A stretch of 64,000 nucleotides of DNA, taken from assembly GCF_022539315.1 (NCBI RefSeq), contig NC_066319.1:23646093-23710092 (forward strand). The letters are read 5' to 3'. This stretch comes from Serinus canaria. Its lineage: Eukaryota > Chordata > Aves > Passeriformes > Fringillidae. The notes beneath the pieces are model-generated. The model was not told the DNA's origin. It worked only from the letters and a program-made list of their open reading frames with translations, and searched no databases. The translations under genes and the position numbers were made by a program. Numbering within the stretch: the first letter of the stretch is position 1; every line of letters begins with the position of its first letter. This document shows, piece after piece, positions 1-36,174 of this stretch.

Positions 1-23243
<23,243 letters not shown>

Positions 23244-23720
23244 AGATGCAAAGAGACGGTATCGCTGTTGCTTGGGGCTGTCTTCAGCTTTAGTTTACTA
23301 AACTAGAAGTCTTCATAGTTAAATGGCCTCATTTAGGCCTAATGTATACAAACTGGTTTATGTATAATACAGTGGATTTTGGGGGGTTGAGTTATTGTGG
23401 CACAAGTATTTGTACATAATCTGCTTCTCAATGAGCATCTCTTTGACAATAGAAGGCTGTCTGTGTATTAGTTTTAGTGTACAGACCTGTAAACAACCAT
23501 CCTCTTGCTCGGACTAGTTTCTCATGACTTGGGGTTTTTATTTGTAAAGTTGTCTTTAAAATCTTTTCCTAGTTCTTAACTCTTAGAAGACCTTTAGTGA
23601 TTTCACTTTTAATTTTGTGAATTCTTCTCCATGTAATCCTTGAACTGTTGATTCTGTATGGACACATGGCATGAAGTAACTAATTTAAGTGTCTTTTGTA
23701 AATAAAGTTTGCATTAACTA
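23244..23720 (+). other. CKAP5: CKAP5 3' UTR with AATAAA
   Basis: Untranslated sequence after the TAG stop, with AATAAA at 23701-23706. Cleavage probably falls within about 30 nt. Further AATAAA motifs at 25318 and 26360 on this strand could give longer 3' UTRs. Confidence 0.7.
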
Positions 23721-26369
23721 TACCAGCCTCTACAGGAACAGCAGCAACTGCTGGTTAGAGGTCACTATTTCTGAATGTTAGTGACTGGGCATCTAGAAAC
23801 TGAACTAAGCTGATGTGAACCTTGGAGTGTGGATACACTGTAAGGAAGATGAGTGGAAATACACTGTCTGTGGGTGCAGTCTTGAGACTTTGCACTCTTC
23901 TATGAGCAGCAGTACATTTTTTATATAGTTGCTTTTTTTGTTTTGGAATGTTTCTGTAACTTGAAAATATTTACTTTGCTGAAATGTTTATTTTGAATTA
24001 TCTAGTCCTTGTGATGCCTTTACCCAGATTGTGTGGTCCCAACTGAGGGAGCTTTCTTTGAGGGAGCCTGCTGCTGATGATATGGAATAGAGTAGCAGTG
24101 GTGTATAGTCAGTGGACTCATTTATCCTGAACTCATCTGGTTAAGCAGTGTTCCTCATGCAGGTAAACCTCCTTCACTACATTCTTTTTGCTCTTAAACA
24201 TCAGATGTTACCATTTTTTAACTAAGACATCTAACAGAACTAGTCTGCAAAAGTTGTAGCCACTTCTTTTTTTTTTTTAAATGAGTGAAGAGCCTTTTTC
24301 AGAAGCTCCAAATAATGAAGATTTAAGACAGACATACTGCGTATCCTTTCTAGCCCTTTCATTTCTAGGGAGGTCATGTATTTTCACCTTACTGCTGCAC
24401 TTCCATGTGAAAACTGGTTGTGTAGCATAAATTGCACATCTGTTTCATAGCTAGAACAGAGTTATTGAAGGGTTGGACAGGCAGGCTTAAAATAACACAC
24501 TTCTATGCTAGATTTTTAATCTGTTCCATGTAACTGCTGCTTTTGTTGTTTGCTATGTGGATCAGCAGTCTCTGCCTAAGAGCCATTGCTGAAACTGTCT
24601 TGCCTGATTACAGTAAAAACGTGACTTTAAATTAGTACTTGTACTACAGATCTATGCCAGAGCTTCTGCAAATGTCTGAAATCTTCCTTTCACAGGACCC
24701 CTAGGCTGGGGTTGCAGTTGACATAATGCTGCTTGGTGCTTATGGTGAGTTTGCACACTGTGATAGCAGGTGATCACGAGCATTCTCCATCCGGTGTTAA
24801 CTGATATGATGCCATTCATTGCTCCACTGCCTCGATTTAGTAGTCATAGTCTCCTCATAACCTGAAATGGGTGTGCACTTGTGGAACAGAGCTCTGTTAC
24901 AAGTGGAGGTTTGGCCCTTATTGGTAAGTGCTGTGGTTTTGTGCACTTAAACTGGGGCAGTTTGTGAATAGTTTGTGTTGGCTAGAGTTACACTAGAGTT
25001 ACTGCCACTACCTCTCAATTACTAGCTGCTCTCTGAAACTTAGTGACATTTTAATTAATCCATATGTTCCTTTACCATATTCAGCAGACATTCTGAAGAA
25101 CTATTTGTTAATTAGCTCAGGATGTAAAACAGCAATGCCTGCAAACCTGCATAAACTATTTTAAATTTGAAGCTGACTCAGAATTGAAATACAGGAATAA
25201 TTAAGTAGCAAAAGATACAGTTGTTTTTATTAATAGAGTTTTTGCCCTGTGTCTTTGTAGTGTTTGGTTGGACTCAATATCCTGGGAGTTCTGAACTAAA
25301 ACTTGTGCACATAAATTAATAAAGCCTAATCTTTAGCCCAGACAATATTTAAATAACATTAAACTGAATTTTAAAAATAATTCTTCTGTATTGTTTGTAA
25401 CAAGTCAATATGAACAGTGACTTTCTCCAGAAACTGTATGGTCCTGGTTCCCTTCTTTTGTCACAGATTTGGTAGTATTGAAGGGGTGAGGCTTAAAATT
25501 TAAACATTAGAAGGGCTAAGCATTTTCAGTGTTCACTGTTATATGGTTATCAATGACTTTAAACAGTCATGAAACTTGAGCTGTTGAGGTTTGTTTTCTT
25601 CATATTTCATTGAGAGGTTGGTTTTTGTGCTTTATTTGGGAAAAAAAAAAGGCACGATTGTCTTAGTAGAAAATTGGCTGGTCAATAATTTGTGTTTACT
25701 GCTGTACTTCTGGGTCCTCAGTGGTCAACAAATTCCTACTAAGGAGGAGTTTATGAAAGACTGAAGCTTGTTTTTGGAGAGATCCCTAAACAGCCTTTAT
25801 AACACAAGCAAACAGGTATAGTTCAGGATGTTTTCACTGCAGGCTTTGACAATGACTACATGAATTGCTTCCTTCAGAATCTTGCTGTGCAGGTGGAAGA
25901 TACACAATGAGGACCCAGCACCACCTGCTGTGTAGGAACTTACTGGAAGTGCTGCTTAATCTATTCAAGCCACTATTCTTTTGTAGGATGAATTGCACAC
26001 AGTGGTGCTGGTATTTATTGCTGGCTGTTGTAGTGTAAACAATGTTTTCTGATCAAAACGGCTTCTAATTGCTTTCCTTTTGACATTGGTGTTTTGTGGA
26101 ATGCTACAGGTACTGTTGGGTGGTTATCTCTGGTACATATATGGGTCAAAAACTAGAACAATATTAGTTGTCTTGAAGGGAGGAAAGGGAGAGGGCATGA
26201 GGGCATATTCTTGCTTGCTATGACTGACAAGGCCATTGTCCGAAACCTGTTGATTATGGCTGATGGAAGGGAGGGGATTTGAAGGACAAGTATTGCTAGT
26301 GCTGTGGCACTCCTGGCTACTGTCATGACTTAGATACAACTGCACCTAAACTCAGCATGAATAAAAGGA
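23721..26369. other. CKAP5-F2 tail-to-tail spacer
   Basis: An AT-rich stretch with many T/A runs and no coding exon or recognisable repeat. It may be partly distal 3' UTR of CKAP5: AATAAA occurs at 25318-25323 and 26360-26365 on the + strand. Confidence 0.6.
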
Positions 26370-26389
26370 AGAAGATGGGTTTCAGAGCT

Positions 26390-26395
26390 TTTATT
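26390..26395 (-). terminator. F2: F2 polyadenylation signal AATAAA
   Basis: AATAAA on the - strand about 130 nt after the F2 stop, giving a short 3' UTR. A + strand AATAAA lies only 25 nt further along, at 26360. Confidence 0.65.
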
Positions 26396-26525
26396 TTCAA
26401 AGGATAAGATCTTCCTTTTGTCAAGTTGTAAGGATATAACTTGTTTTACTTCAGTATCTTCTATGCTTATGTTTTAAAGTGGAGCATTGTAGCAAAACTG
26501 AGACCAGGAAAGGTAAATGCTTCGT

Positions 26526-29500
26526 CTATCGCCCTTGATTTTCGATGACTTTTCGTATCCACTTTTTCAGGCGGAATACATGGGTGTAAAATCCATATTT
26601 GCCATCTCGGTCACAGCCTTCTCCCCATGAAACTATTCCCACTTGATACCAGCGGTTGTCATCTGGGTTCTAAAGTAAACAAAAAATTAGATTGACAGAA
26701 GGAGTAAAAGACCTTGATTGAATCACAGAATCATTAAGGTTGTAAAAGACTTCCAAGATCAAGTCCAACCTTTGACCAAACACCACCGTGTTAACTATAC
26801 CACAACACTAAATGCACTCTTTCACTGAAGAAATTCCTCCTGATGTCCAACTTGAACCTCCCTTGGCTCAGCTTGAGGCCGTTTTCTCTTGTCCTTTGTT
26901 TGACAGGAGGAAGAGGCTGAGTGCCTCCTAGCTACAACCTCCTTCCAGGAGGTCTCCCCTGAGCTTCCTTTTCTTCAGACTAAACAAGCCCAGCCCCCTC
27001 AGCCACACCTCATGAGACCTGAGTTCTGGATTGTTTAGCAGCTTTGTTGCCCTCTCAGATCTAAGCCTTGGATGTGCCCCAGTCTGTTTAATGATGGATG
27101 CTACTTTGGGATTCAGACTGGCATCTCCAACAGTTGTTGGAGTAATTTTGTCTCTACTCTTAAATCTCTAGTTAAGAATTAGCCATCACTCATGCATCCT
27201 GCAGGTGATCTCCCAATATGCTGAGAGCTCAGTATAGAAATGAGGCTGGATGACTGCAGGATTGGTCTCCATTGCTCACTTTGGGCATGAGCTGGGTTTG
27301 CTTCAGCCACTCAGCAGTGGCTCAACTCTGCTGCTTTTTTTTTTGACTATGAATTTCAGTACAGAACAAACCTATCTTCATATGTCTTATAAGCTTGAAC
27401 TTGTTGAACATACCTTCATTACAAAAGGTCCCCCACTGTCCCCTTCACAGGCATCTCCTCTCTTAAGCGCATCAGGACTGTAACCTACAGGCAAGAAAAA
27501 ATGGATATTTGACTGTAGGGGGAGTGGCTGTTGTTGGCCATGTTTTCTTTAAGGTTTTGGGATAAATGGCACAAATGTTTTGGGACCCATGAGATTGCTG
27601 ATTCTGTCAACTTGGACTTCTGTTTTTCATATTAAAAAAATTCTAACTTTGCATCTGTCTTTGCAGCATTCTTGAATCTACCCTCTGCTCTCATTCCTGT
27701 TTTTTCATCAGAATTGGTGTTAGTGTCAGTTGCACTAACAACAGCTGTAGCTTGAACTACTGTGCTTGTCTTGTCTTAGAACCTTATTTGTAGCAATCTG
27801 TCTTCCCTCTTCTTCTATTTACTAGAGATTCACTGCTATCCCCCCTTTTACTTTCCTGTCACTGTATGTTCTGCTTTTCCTCTCCCTAGCTGTCTTCCTA
27901 CAGTATCACTATGAAGAGGAAGAGGATTTCATTCATTCCTGATAAACTGGATAGTATCTCTGCACATTCCCATCACCCATGTCTCCATTTTTTCTCTATG
28001 TCTGCATGCCAGCTATTTCATAGAATGTTGTTTAGAAAGAGAATCCAGATGAGCTCTGTATTTTCAGCACACTTGTGTAGTTGGCTTCCATCCTAACTCA
28101 AGCAGTCACATGCGTTTAGATGCAAGCAGCACAAATTTAGTCAAAAATCTCAAGGCTTGCTTGTAGGAACGGATAAAGTCTGCACAAATGAAGAATACAT
28201 CAGAAACTATTAAACTGGTACATAAATCCATAGTAACTTGGTAATTTGAATTCTGTGTCCATTTCCCTTCTCACTCAAAAAGGGTATGCTAGAAGAGATT
28301 TAGGAAGGTAGGAGCCTTCAAAATTTGTGGCCATAAGTATGAATGGGCTCCAAAAGACTGAGACAAGCTAGCAGACAGAATAAAAGGTGTGCAGCCTTTC
28401 ATTTAGGAAGTCACTCAACTGCTCTCTGTACTGGTGAAAAGATAATTTTATTTGTGCTTAGTTCTCCCACAGCTGCTGCTGCATAGTACCATTAGACTAA
28501 TGCCTGACACAGGTTGGTGTTGCAAACTTTATTCCTAGCTTTAAGTTCTCCAGCTTTCACATTTTCTGAGAGCTGAGAAATTTCTTATGATGGCAAAGTT
28601 ATTCTTTGTGGAGGGCATTTGCAAATTTATCAGAAAGTAACCTAGCTGCAGGAGTCACACCAGGAGCTCAGAGCCCTTGACTTTTGTGGTAAGTTGTGCC
28701 TGTGACTCCAGTGTTACTTACCTGCACAAAACATGTTGTCAGTGACTTTAACTTTGGTGGATGCCTTGCAGGTACTTTGATCTACAATGGGTACATTGAC
28801 TTGTTGCAGAACCGTGGGCAGGTTGGAGGGGCTAGTGGCCCATGTTTCTTTCAAGTTTCCCCAACCAGTTACCCTCCCTTTGTAACCTGCCAGCATCAGC
28901 CTGTGGAAGGAAGCACAAGTATAATTAAATGTATTGTAACAGCTTTCTTCTGCCTGGCACTCTTACTGCCAATAGTCTTGAGAAGTCTTGTTTTTCTCTC
29001 TCTTCTCACCTCTGCACAACCTCTTTGGTAGGCAGGCAGACAGGATGGATATAGTCACTGAAGCTGATGGGTCTCTTTAAGTGCATGAGTGCAATATCTC
29101 GGTCCATGTTCTCTTTCCAGTTGTACTTGGGATGGATGATGATTTTATCCAATAGAGCAATCTTCTCTTTATTCTTTTCATATCTGAAATAGTTATGAAG
29201 AAAAGAACTTGCTGTACAGTAGCAGCTGAGAGTCTTTTGGAGTTTATGATACTCTCAGCTTTGTACCCTCTGAGACAATGCTGTCTTTACATAGGAGCAC
29301 CCTTTTAGATTTCCCAGGCTTCCTTGCTCCCTTTCGCTTCAGCCTTCAGGATCAAAAAGAGCAGCAAATGACAGCCCCATTAGATCCTTATTGAGAGGCA
29401 TGTAACATTAGTTATAATACTTCTGTGGATACTGAATGACAGCCCAACTCCAAAGTATCTCATTACTTCAAGAGGAAGTCTAGTTCCTTCTCACTTCATT

Positions 29501-29679
29501 AAGACTCTTACTTTGCTCTTACGTGCTTGCCAATCCGCACCAATATGTCACTTGTACTTAAGTTCTTGTCCCAGGGTGGATAAAAAAGACAATGAGCAGC
29601 AGTCAGGATCCAGCTGTCACTGATGAGGCTGGCACCACACAGCAGCTCCTGAGGAGACTTTTTGTAGAGCATCACCTGC
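26526..29679 (-). CDS. F2: F2 exons 10-14: thrombin B-chain serine protease
   Basis: The exons give the catalytic His (LTAAHC, 29679-29512), Asp (DRDIAL, 29183-29010) and Ser ([11 protein letters not shown], 27484-27414). The 60-loop YPPWDKN is followed by LS, keeping an N-glycosylation sequon. DRDGKYGFY in the last exon keeps the tyrosine linked to sodium binding in thrombin. The C-terminus is VIENQGR. Confidence 0.96.
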
Positions 29680-32600
29680 CTGAGACATGAGGAGGAAGGA
29701 AGCCCTTAGCAGGACTAAATGGGTCCTGGTGTCTTGCAAAAAGTGCAGATTGGGCAGTGAGCAGAAAACAGCATTGCTCTATACTGACAAAACAGAGTGA
29801 ATAGCTCTGTAGCAAGTCTTCCCTGAACATGTATATCCTATGTAGTAGGCCATTTATTTACCCCATTTCTTTTACGTGAAGAAGTTTCTCATCCTTTTTG
29901 TTCCAGCAAAGCTGGAAAAAGAGGAAGACATGAAGATGAAACACACCAACACACTTACTTTCTCTGGTGGTTGCTTACTTGATTCAATAGGTGAGTTTCT
30001 TTCCAGCTATTTTAGTCCTGCTCTGTCAACCACTTGGAGAAGCTCTGATTAGAATCTGTAATTTTTGCATATTGCCCAAGATAGGAAAGCCCTTTTATTT
30101 CGACCTGCATAAGCTGAAGAGAAGGAAAACACAATTCCCAAAGACTATGCAAAGACAATACTTACCAGGGGGCGCTGCCAACTTCTGCATCATCCCCACT
30201 GACAATTCTTCCTGTGTAGGAATCCAACAGCTCCCTCTCACTTTTGTCTGTTATCTTTTTCTTCTCAAATAAAGGACGAGTGCCACAATCTGAAAAAATA
30301 AGCAATCTGGCTTTGCTACTGTACCTAAATCACAGTGGAGAACTGTTATCTGCAGTCAGCATGTGAAGCTGGAAGATCTTAGAAAGTAAGTGCATACTAG
30401 CTCCATGATTGGAACTGGATATTGACTTTTGAGAGTTCTTCAAGGAATTTCAGTATCTTCCCCTGCTTTTAACGGCTTTTGGCTAGCTGATGTTTTGGAG
30501 GAACAGCGAATGGGAAGAAGCTATAGCCTTTCTGCAAACATGCTGTACCTAGAGTTTTTACTTACCTGCTTCACCTGAACCAAAAGTTTTTTCATCAAAG
30601 AAGGGTTTGAACTCTTTAGGAAGTGTAGAGCGTCCTGATATTCCCTCAGACTCTTGGTTCTCATCCTCTAGCGAGCTGTCTGAGAGATGGAAAGACAAAC
30701 AAGGCAGAATGTTTAAGTGTAGTTGCCATAATTATCAGCAATGTAAATGTTCCTTTCCCCACACAGTGAGTCTGATGAAGGAATAATGTTTTAAAACACC
30801 AATGCTCTTTTTAATATGCCTTGTCCAGCAGTGTGAGTTTTCTGGGAGAACACCTGAGAGAGGTAACAATGCTATTCCACCTAAGGCAGGTTAGTACATG
30901 TGATATATGGACAAACACGACTCCAGTGTGCGTGGTGCACATGCATCCTTCTCTATTCCTCCCAGACCAAGCATTTCATTCTACTCCTGTTATTTGCCAC
31001 TGCCTCAAATATGTGCCTACCCAAACCTAAGCAGACTTCTCACCGCAGTAGTGCAGATCACAGTAGTCAAAGTAGGGTGATTCATCTGTGACACACCAGG
31101 CACCCTCGTCATCTCTGTCTGGATTCCGACAGTAATTCTCCTGTAGCTCCACTTCTGGGTCAATTTGTTTTCCATGGAGCACCTCTTTGGCTTTCTCAGA
31201 GTTCCATGGCAGACACTTAGCTCCAGACACAGTGACTGAGAGAGTCCCTGTGTAAAGCATGCCTTTCTCTGGTTCACAAGGCTCCATTGGTGCAGGTTCC
31301 ATGGTCCGTGGAGTGAATGGAACTGTTGTTCTATCTTCACCTGGAAAGACAGAGAGCTGTGATTTAAGCCACAGCTGTGCACTCAGAATTGCTATTAACA
31401 AATAGCACCAGAGCCCCTTTACTAAAGCCTAGAGTTCCATGGGGCCTCCCATTATGTTTAGGAACTCCTACTGTGTTTCTGTGCATGTGCTGGCCCTCTA
31501 AAATATAGAAGTGTCAGAGATGGTTCGGCAGTATGTGAAGTGAGACTGGCACTATTCATCGCACTCCTGTTTGTCACTAAGATATGAGGAACAATGTTGT
31601 GTTTCCTTCTGGGGCATCTTTGAGAACCAGCTCAAGGGATGATGGGTAGGTGTTTAAAGCATCATAATTCTGCTGTATTAGCTCCTTCAACACCTTATTC
31701 TAAAATGCTTAACTACACCATATTTGGGGGAGACTTTTACTGTGGTTTACTTTTACTTTTGCCAATGCTTCTAAATCTAATGATAAGTGAAAAATTCCCC
31801 TGCAAGACTTTTCACACTTTTTCTTGCAAGTGTCCTAATGACTGCAAGTTTTAAGCAGCATTTCCTGAAGGAGTGGGTACCCAGCAATATCTTTTGGCTT
31901 GGCCTCAAGGTTGCCTTCTCCTTGTGCATAGGGGGAGTCCCCATGTGAAGAGAGACCCCATTTGACTATTTACTCTGGTGCACAATAGCCATTGGGCAAG
32001 TAGCATTCACCTTTATTGGTGGGGCTTCTGTTTTTTGAGCCATTTCAACATGATTATAAAAGCACTGCACAAAACCAAGGCTTTTCTAATCCTGCTATAT
32101 CCATGCACACAGGAAGTCTAACTATAAGATACTGCAGGTCAGAAATTAGCTGGTGAACAGAGGTAGCACAGATGCCCGATGGCCTCAGAGCAGAGCAGTA
32201 TTTCTTTTCAGTTTGTTAGATTCTGCAAACCAGAGCAATAGTAAGGCCTTTTGAAATTTCAAAATAACCCCATGTCAAAATGGTTGCTGACCTCTAGCTT
32301 TTGCTAATGAGTTGTTGCTTCTAGTCTGTTTTTGAAAATGAAACTTCTGCTGTGTGAGAAGGTTCTCTCCTTTACCAGTTCTTCTGAGACAGAGGCCAAG
32401 CCCCAGGGGAGATGGCTTTGTACTAGGGAGAAACGGGAATGTGTAAGTGTAGGGGGATGATCCTCCATGTTCAGTTCAATGATGAGAGAAGGGCATCTTC
32501 TCTTTACATGAGATTGTGACAATTAAACTGTACACCACAGGAAACAATGTTAGGGCAGGCAGTCAAGCACAAACTGTAGTTCTTTTGTCCTAAAGGTAGG

Positions 32601-35600
32601 AATTCAGACCAAAAAACATTATGACTCATGGCTGTCACAAATTAGAGACAACTGGGCCAGGATTTTGGGGTGACTGACTAGAAAATACTGTAGTACATTC
32701 TAGTGTACTGCTGACACTGGTTTTAATTTAGATCTAGATTAGCATAATCTAGCGAAAACAGCTCCTTATGTATGGGCAACTCAGTGACTTTTCTTCCTCA
32801 GCTCCTTTACCCTTTAAGATGCAGCTTCTCTACTCCTACTGACCTCTGTTCATGTAAGCATTCCCCCTCCTTAACCCTCTCCTTGACTGCTTTAGTATCA
32901 GTCTCAGTGCAGTGTTTTGCTGTGAGTGAAGGGCTCTCTGGAGTGCAGGGCATACCACACACAGGGATGGGACACGCCTCCCGTTCTATCGTTGGGTCGC
33001 GGGTGTAGCACCAGGGGCCTTCTGAGTTGTTGTCTGGGTTCCTGCAGTAGTTCTCAATGAGGTTGGGATAAATGGTGGCATTAAATCTATGAGAGACAAA
33101 GCTGGTTAGGCTAGGAAGGAAGGACACCCCAGAGAACTCTTAAAGGGGTATGCAGGAGATGAACTTACTTAGGAATATGTGGATATTTGCTTGTCCACAC
33201 TTGACATTCAATCCCAGACTTGGTTTGGCTAATTGTTCCCCGATAGTTCTGGCCCAGCCCAAGAGCGCAGTTACCTGTCAAAATCCCAACACAGTGTAAG
33301 CCACTCAGTGGAACTGGATGTTGCATTTTTCAAGGTCAGAAGTACCATCTCACATATCCCTTTAACTTTTCCTGGGTGCATGAGCCTGCAATAGCAGAGG
33401 CAGCCTCTTCCTGTGAGAAGAGCACACAGCCTAAGCTTTCTCGGCTTCATCAGAGGGAGCTATCCCTGAGGGCTCTGGGCTTTGCTTTGGCTCAGAGCGT
33501 TTTTTAGAGGCTGCTCACACCTGACTGTGTTGCAAAGATAAGGATATTTACCCCATGCTATTTCAGTGCACAAACTAGATTGTTTGTTGAAATTATTACT
33601 GGGGAAATAAAGAGTAAGAAATAATTTCAAATTCCTCTCCTGGTATTTTTCTTTAAAATTAGATGGCTTTTCCAACATCTGTTTATTTTTTTTCTGTAAA
33701 ATCTCTGCAGGAAGCAAGTTCCTGGCACTCACTGTATCAAGGAGATTGAGGTCAGCATGAAGTTCATACCTTCTAGACAAGCATCCAGAATTGTCCTGGA
33801 CTTTCCCAGGCCCTGACATACTAGCAAAATAGGAAGAAAGAGACACATTATATGAAAGCAATCCAAATAAGCATCATCATTTGAACTACTTTATCATCTA
33901 GAGACAAAATACAAGTGCTTAGCTCTGGAAAGCGTGCTCTTAAAAGAAGAATCCATCTCTCCAGGATGAGACAGTGCATCCTAAGGAATAACAGTACCTG
34001 CAAGAATCAAAAAACTTACCTTGGTATTTTGACCAAAATATATCCTGTAAAAAAAAATAAAAGTTAGGGACACAGAACATCAAACCTTTCTTGGCTACTG
34101 CTATTCAAGGCAGTAAGAGAACATCCCATCACAACAAAAGAAAAGACTAACCTAGCTCTGTTTATACCAATTACTATGGAGTCAAAGCAAAAAATACAAT
34201 ACCATTTTTTATAGGAAAACCACATTCCTATAAAAAAGACTCAGGAACCAAGAAAGTACTGTTGTTTCTAAAGAGACCAAAGATGTTTACAACCTTCAGC
34301 AAGCTGCAGAGCAAGCAGTGCAGTGGCCTACAGTGCAGTAGTCCAAGCAGCTGAACCGGAATTTCTAAGGCCACAGATCACATGTAGGAATTGCTCATCT
34401 CTGCCACGCTGCCTGAGGCTGATTGCTTTTGAAGTACTCCAAAGAGGTAGTGTCTTGCTGGCTCCTTACTGTTTATCTGTTGGTTTTTGGGGTGTGAAAT
34501 TCTGCAAGGACACCAGCCTTGGGGCTAGGAGCAAATCCCAATAGGATGCAACATGAATTTGGCAGAGTGAGTCTGGGAACCAGAAAAAAGGACAGGGTGT
34601 GCAAAAGCTTCAGCTCAAGGAAGTCTGAGGAACCTGCACCCCGTGTTTTGACTACTATGCCAGTGTTTCTGTGAGTGTCTGGGATGTGTGGTACCATGCT
34701 GAGCTAGTGGAAGATGCTACTCAGGACTAATGGCACCTTGTCACTTCATGCATCAAGAGGGAGAAAAAAGAACCTGAGCTTTCAGGTGTAGTCCCTGCAG
34801 TGTCTCAAGGCAGGAAGCTCCCTAAGGAAGCCTGCACTTGCCATGGGGTTTGCATTCATCAGCCTCATCTTTGGTTCACAGAATTGAGTATTACAACCCT
34901 GGCCCCTGGCTGTGTGGGCACCCTGCTGGTGTCTCCTACAGAGGCTGGCCGGGGGAATGTTTCCTGGTACGTACCGTCTGATCAGTGGATTCAAGGGCTT
35001 CAAAAGCCTCCTCATAACTGCAGATCTCCTCCAGGCACTCTCGCTCCAGGTTTCCCTTGAGCATCTCTTCTAGAAATCCCTTGTTGGCACGTCGGTGGCG
35101 CTTGAGCAGTGACAATGCCTGCCCCTTTTCCAGGAAAACTATCAGGTCAGAACACTGCCAGTCAAAGGGCTGCTCACAGCCAGAGGGCACCTTTGTCTCC
35201 CCTTGCAGTTTCCAAAAACCGCATGCAGCTGATGTGATCCCACAGCCCGGCCTCCCTAGCGCACCATATGGAGAGGAGAAGCCCTGTCAGGTCTACAATT
35301 CATGATCAGAGCAGGCTCTCTGGAATTCATCCTGTCATAGCTCCCATCACTTATAAGGAACAGAAGTGACAGGAACACTACTTCCTCAGCAAAGCTTGTC
35401 TGCTCCTTTGCAGTTAGATAGAGGCTTGTTTGCTTTGAGCCTGCTGCTTTCTCTGGCCCCAGCCACTGTATTTCTGTCTTGCAAGCCTCAGACCACTGTG
35501 ATAACCACAGCTTTGTTCCATTTTATGTTCAGAGCCCCTGATTTGAGACCTGGAGACAGGTCTTCCCCTACTCTGTAGGTCTGAGAGGACTTAACCTCAT

Positions 35601-36107
35601 GTAAAGAAAAGACAGAAGCTCTAACAAAAGGAGCAATGGGCAGGAAGGTGGCATATTTTGTATGACCTAAAGTTTTGATAAGGGACAGCTGGGGAGGCAA
35701 TAGAAAATTGCAGTCACCTAGGTCAGCTGAGAAAAACTATCCTCAAAAGCCCCATGGTTATGTTAGACTTGATCCTGGACTAAGCCACAGTCCCCTCCCT
35801 GCCATTTCCCAGGTGACCCATAAAATGCAGAGTTGCTGTCACCAGCTGCAGATGCAGCTGCATCCTCCTATGCTCACTCCATCCTCAGCACCCTTTTACT
35901 CCCAGCTTCAAGCTTTTAGCTTGTCCTCCTGACTTGAGGAAGAAAACTTGCCACCTGTGTTGCCCCTGGAAAGAACTATTCCTGTCTTCCTCCTGTCATC
36001 TACTAGTACTTCTGCCCTTGAGTCTTACCTCCAGCATGGCTCAAGGTGAGGTGCAGAAGGCTGGAGAAGAGCAGGCCCCTCAGTATGATGGTTTTGGTCT
36101 GCGCCAT
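26526..36107 (-). CDS. F2: F2, prothrombin (coagulation factor II), complete, 14 exons
   Basis: The zymogen of thrombin, secreted by liver. Coding exons in transcript order: 36107-36029, 35138-34975, 34044-34020, 33820-33770, 33274-33169, 33086-32956, 31340-31044, 30679-30566, 30289-30166, 29679-29512, 29183-29010, 28900-28722, 27484-27414, 26669-26526. They total 1,827 nt, 608 residues plus TAG. Exon number and most sizes (25, 51, 106, 174, 71 nt) equal those of mammalian F2. Order: signal peptide, propeptide ending KRHRR, Gla domain, kringle 1, kringle 2, A chain, chymotrypsin-fold B chain. Catalytic motifs LTAAHC, DRDIAL and GDSGGP are all present. The start ATG is followed by a hydrophobic signal ([14 protein letters not shown]). 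All frames close, so the gene should be functional. Confidence 0.98.
26723..27090 (-). mobile_element. CR1 LINE 3' fragment in F2 last intron
   Basis: Begins aatcacagaatcattaaggttg and continues with gaaattcctcctgatgtccaacttgaacc and the cttccttttcttcagactaaac box, a standard CR1 3' region reversed. It lies between the last two F2 exons and is in the same strand sense as F2. Confidence 0.9.
30166..30679 (-). CDS. F2: F2 exons 8-9: activation region and thrombin A chain
   Basis: Exon 30679-30566 holds ISGR|STLP, at the position of the human factor Xa cut IEGR. Exon 30289-30166 encodes the A chain ([14 protein letters not shown], cysteine to the B chain) and SYTGR|IVSG, which creates the B-chain N-terminus. 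Neither site has the acidic residue seen three positions before the arginine region in human (IEGR, IDGR). Confidence 0.93.
31044..31340 (-). CDS. F2: F2 exon 7: kringle 2
   Basis: A single 297-nt exon with all six kringle cysteines ([36 protein letters not shown]). Kringle 2 contacts factor Va and thrombin exosite II in mammals. The stretch after the tryptophan ([14 protein letters not shown]) is shorter and more acidic than the human WCYV segment. Confidence 0.95.
32956..33820 (-). CDS. F2: F2 exons 4-6: Gla-kringle connector and kringle 1
   Basis: Exon 33820-33770 encodes the helical connector ending LDACLEG. Exons 33274-33169 and 33086-32956 encode kringle 1 with all six cysteines ([35 protein letters not shown]). 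Kringle 1 belongs to fragment 1, released during activation and linked to membrane and cofactor contacts. Confidence 0.95.
34975..36107 (-). CDS. F2: F2 exons 1-2: signal peptide, propeptide and Gla domain
   Basis: Exon 1 (36107-36029) encodes [20 protein letters not shown], a typical signal peptide. Exon 2 carries the propeptide for gamma-carboxylase recognition, the furin-type site KRHRR, and the Gla domain [20 protein letters not shown]. Counting to ALE there are ten Glu residues at the positions carboxylated in human prothrombin, so calcium and phospholipid binding is expected. One residue is inserted (ANKGF against human ANTF), making exon 2 3 nt longer. Confidence 0.96.
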
Positions 36108-36174
36108 GCTGTACAGCCCTGGCTGCAGGGGAATTGCAAAGGAAGGAGAATAAGCAGAGTCACAGCCCTGCTGG

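Noticed and set aside
29512..29679. Suspected frameshift in F2 exon 10
   Set aside because: Recounting gave exactly 168 nt with an uninterrupted [11 protein letters not shown] frame; the shift was a reading error.
31017..31382. 121-codon - strand frame overlapping F2 exon 7
   Set aside because: Shifted reading of the kringle 2 exon; the true frame carries the six kringle cysteines.
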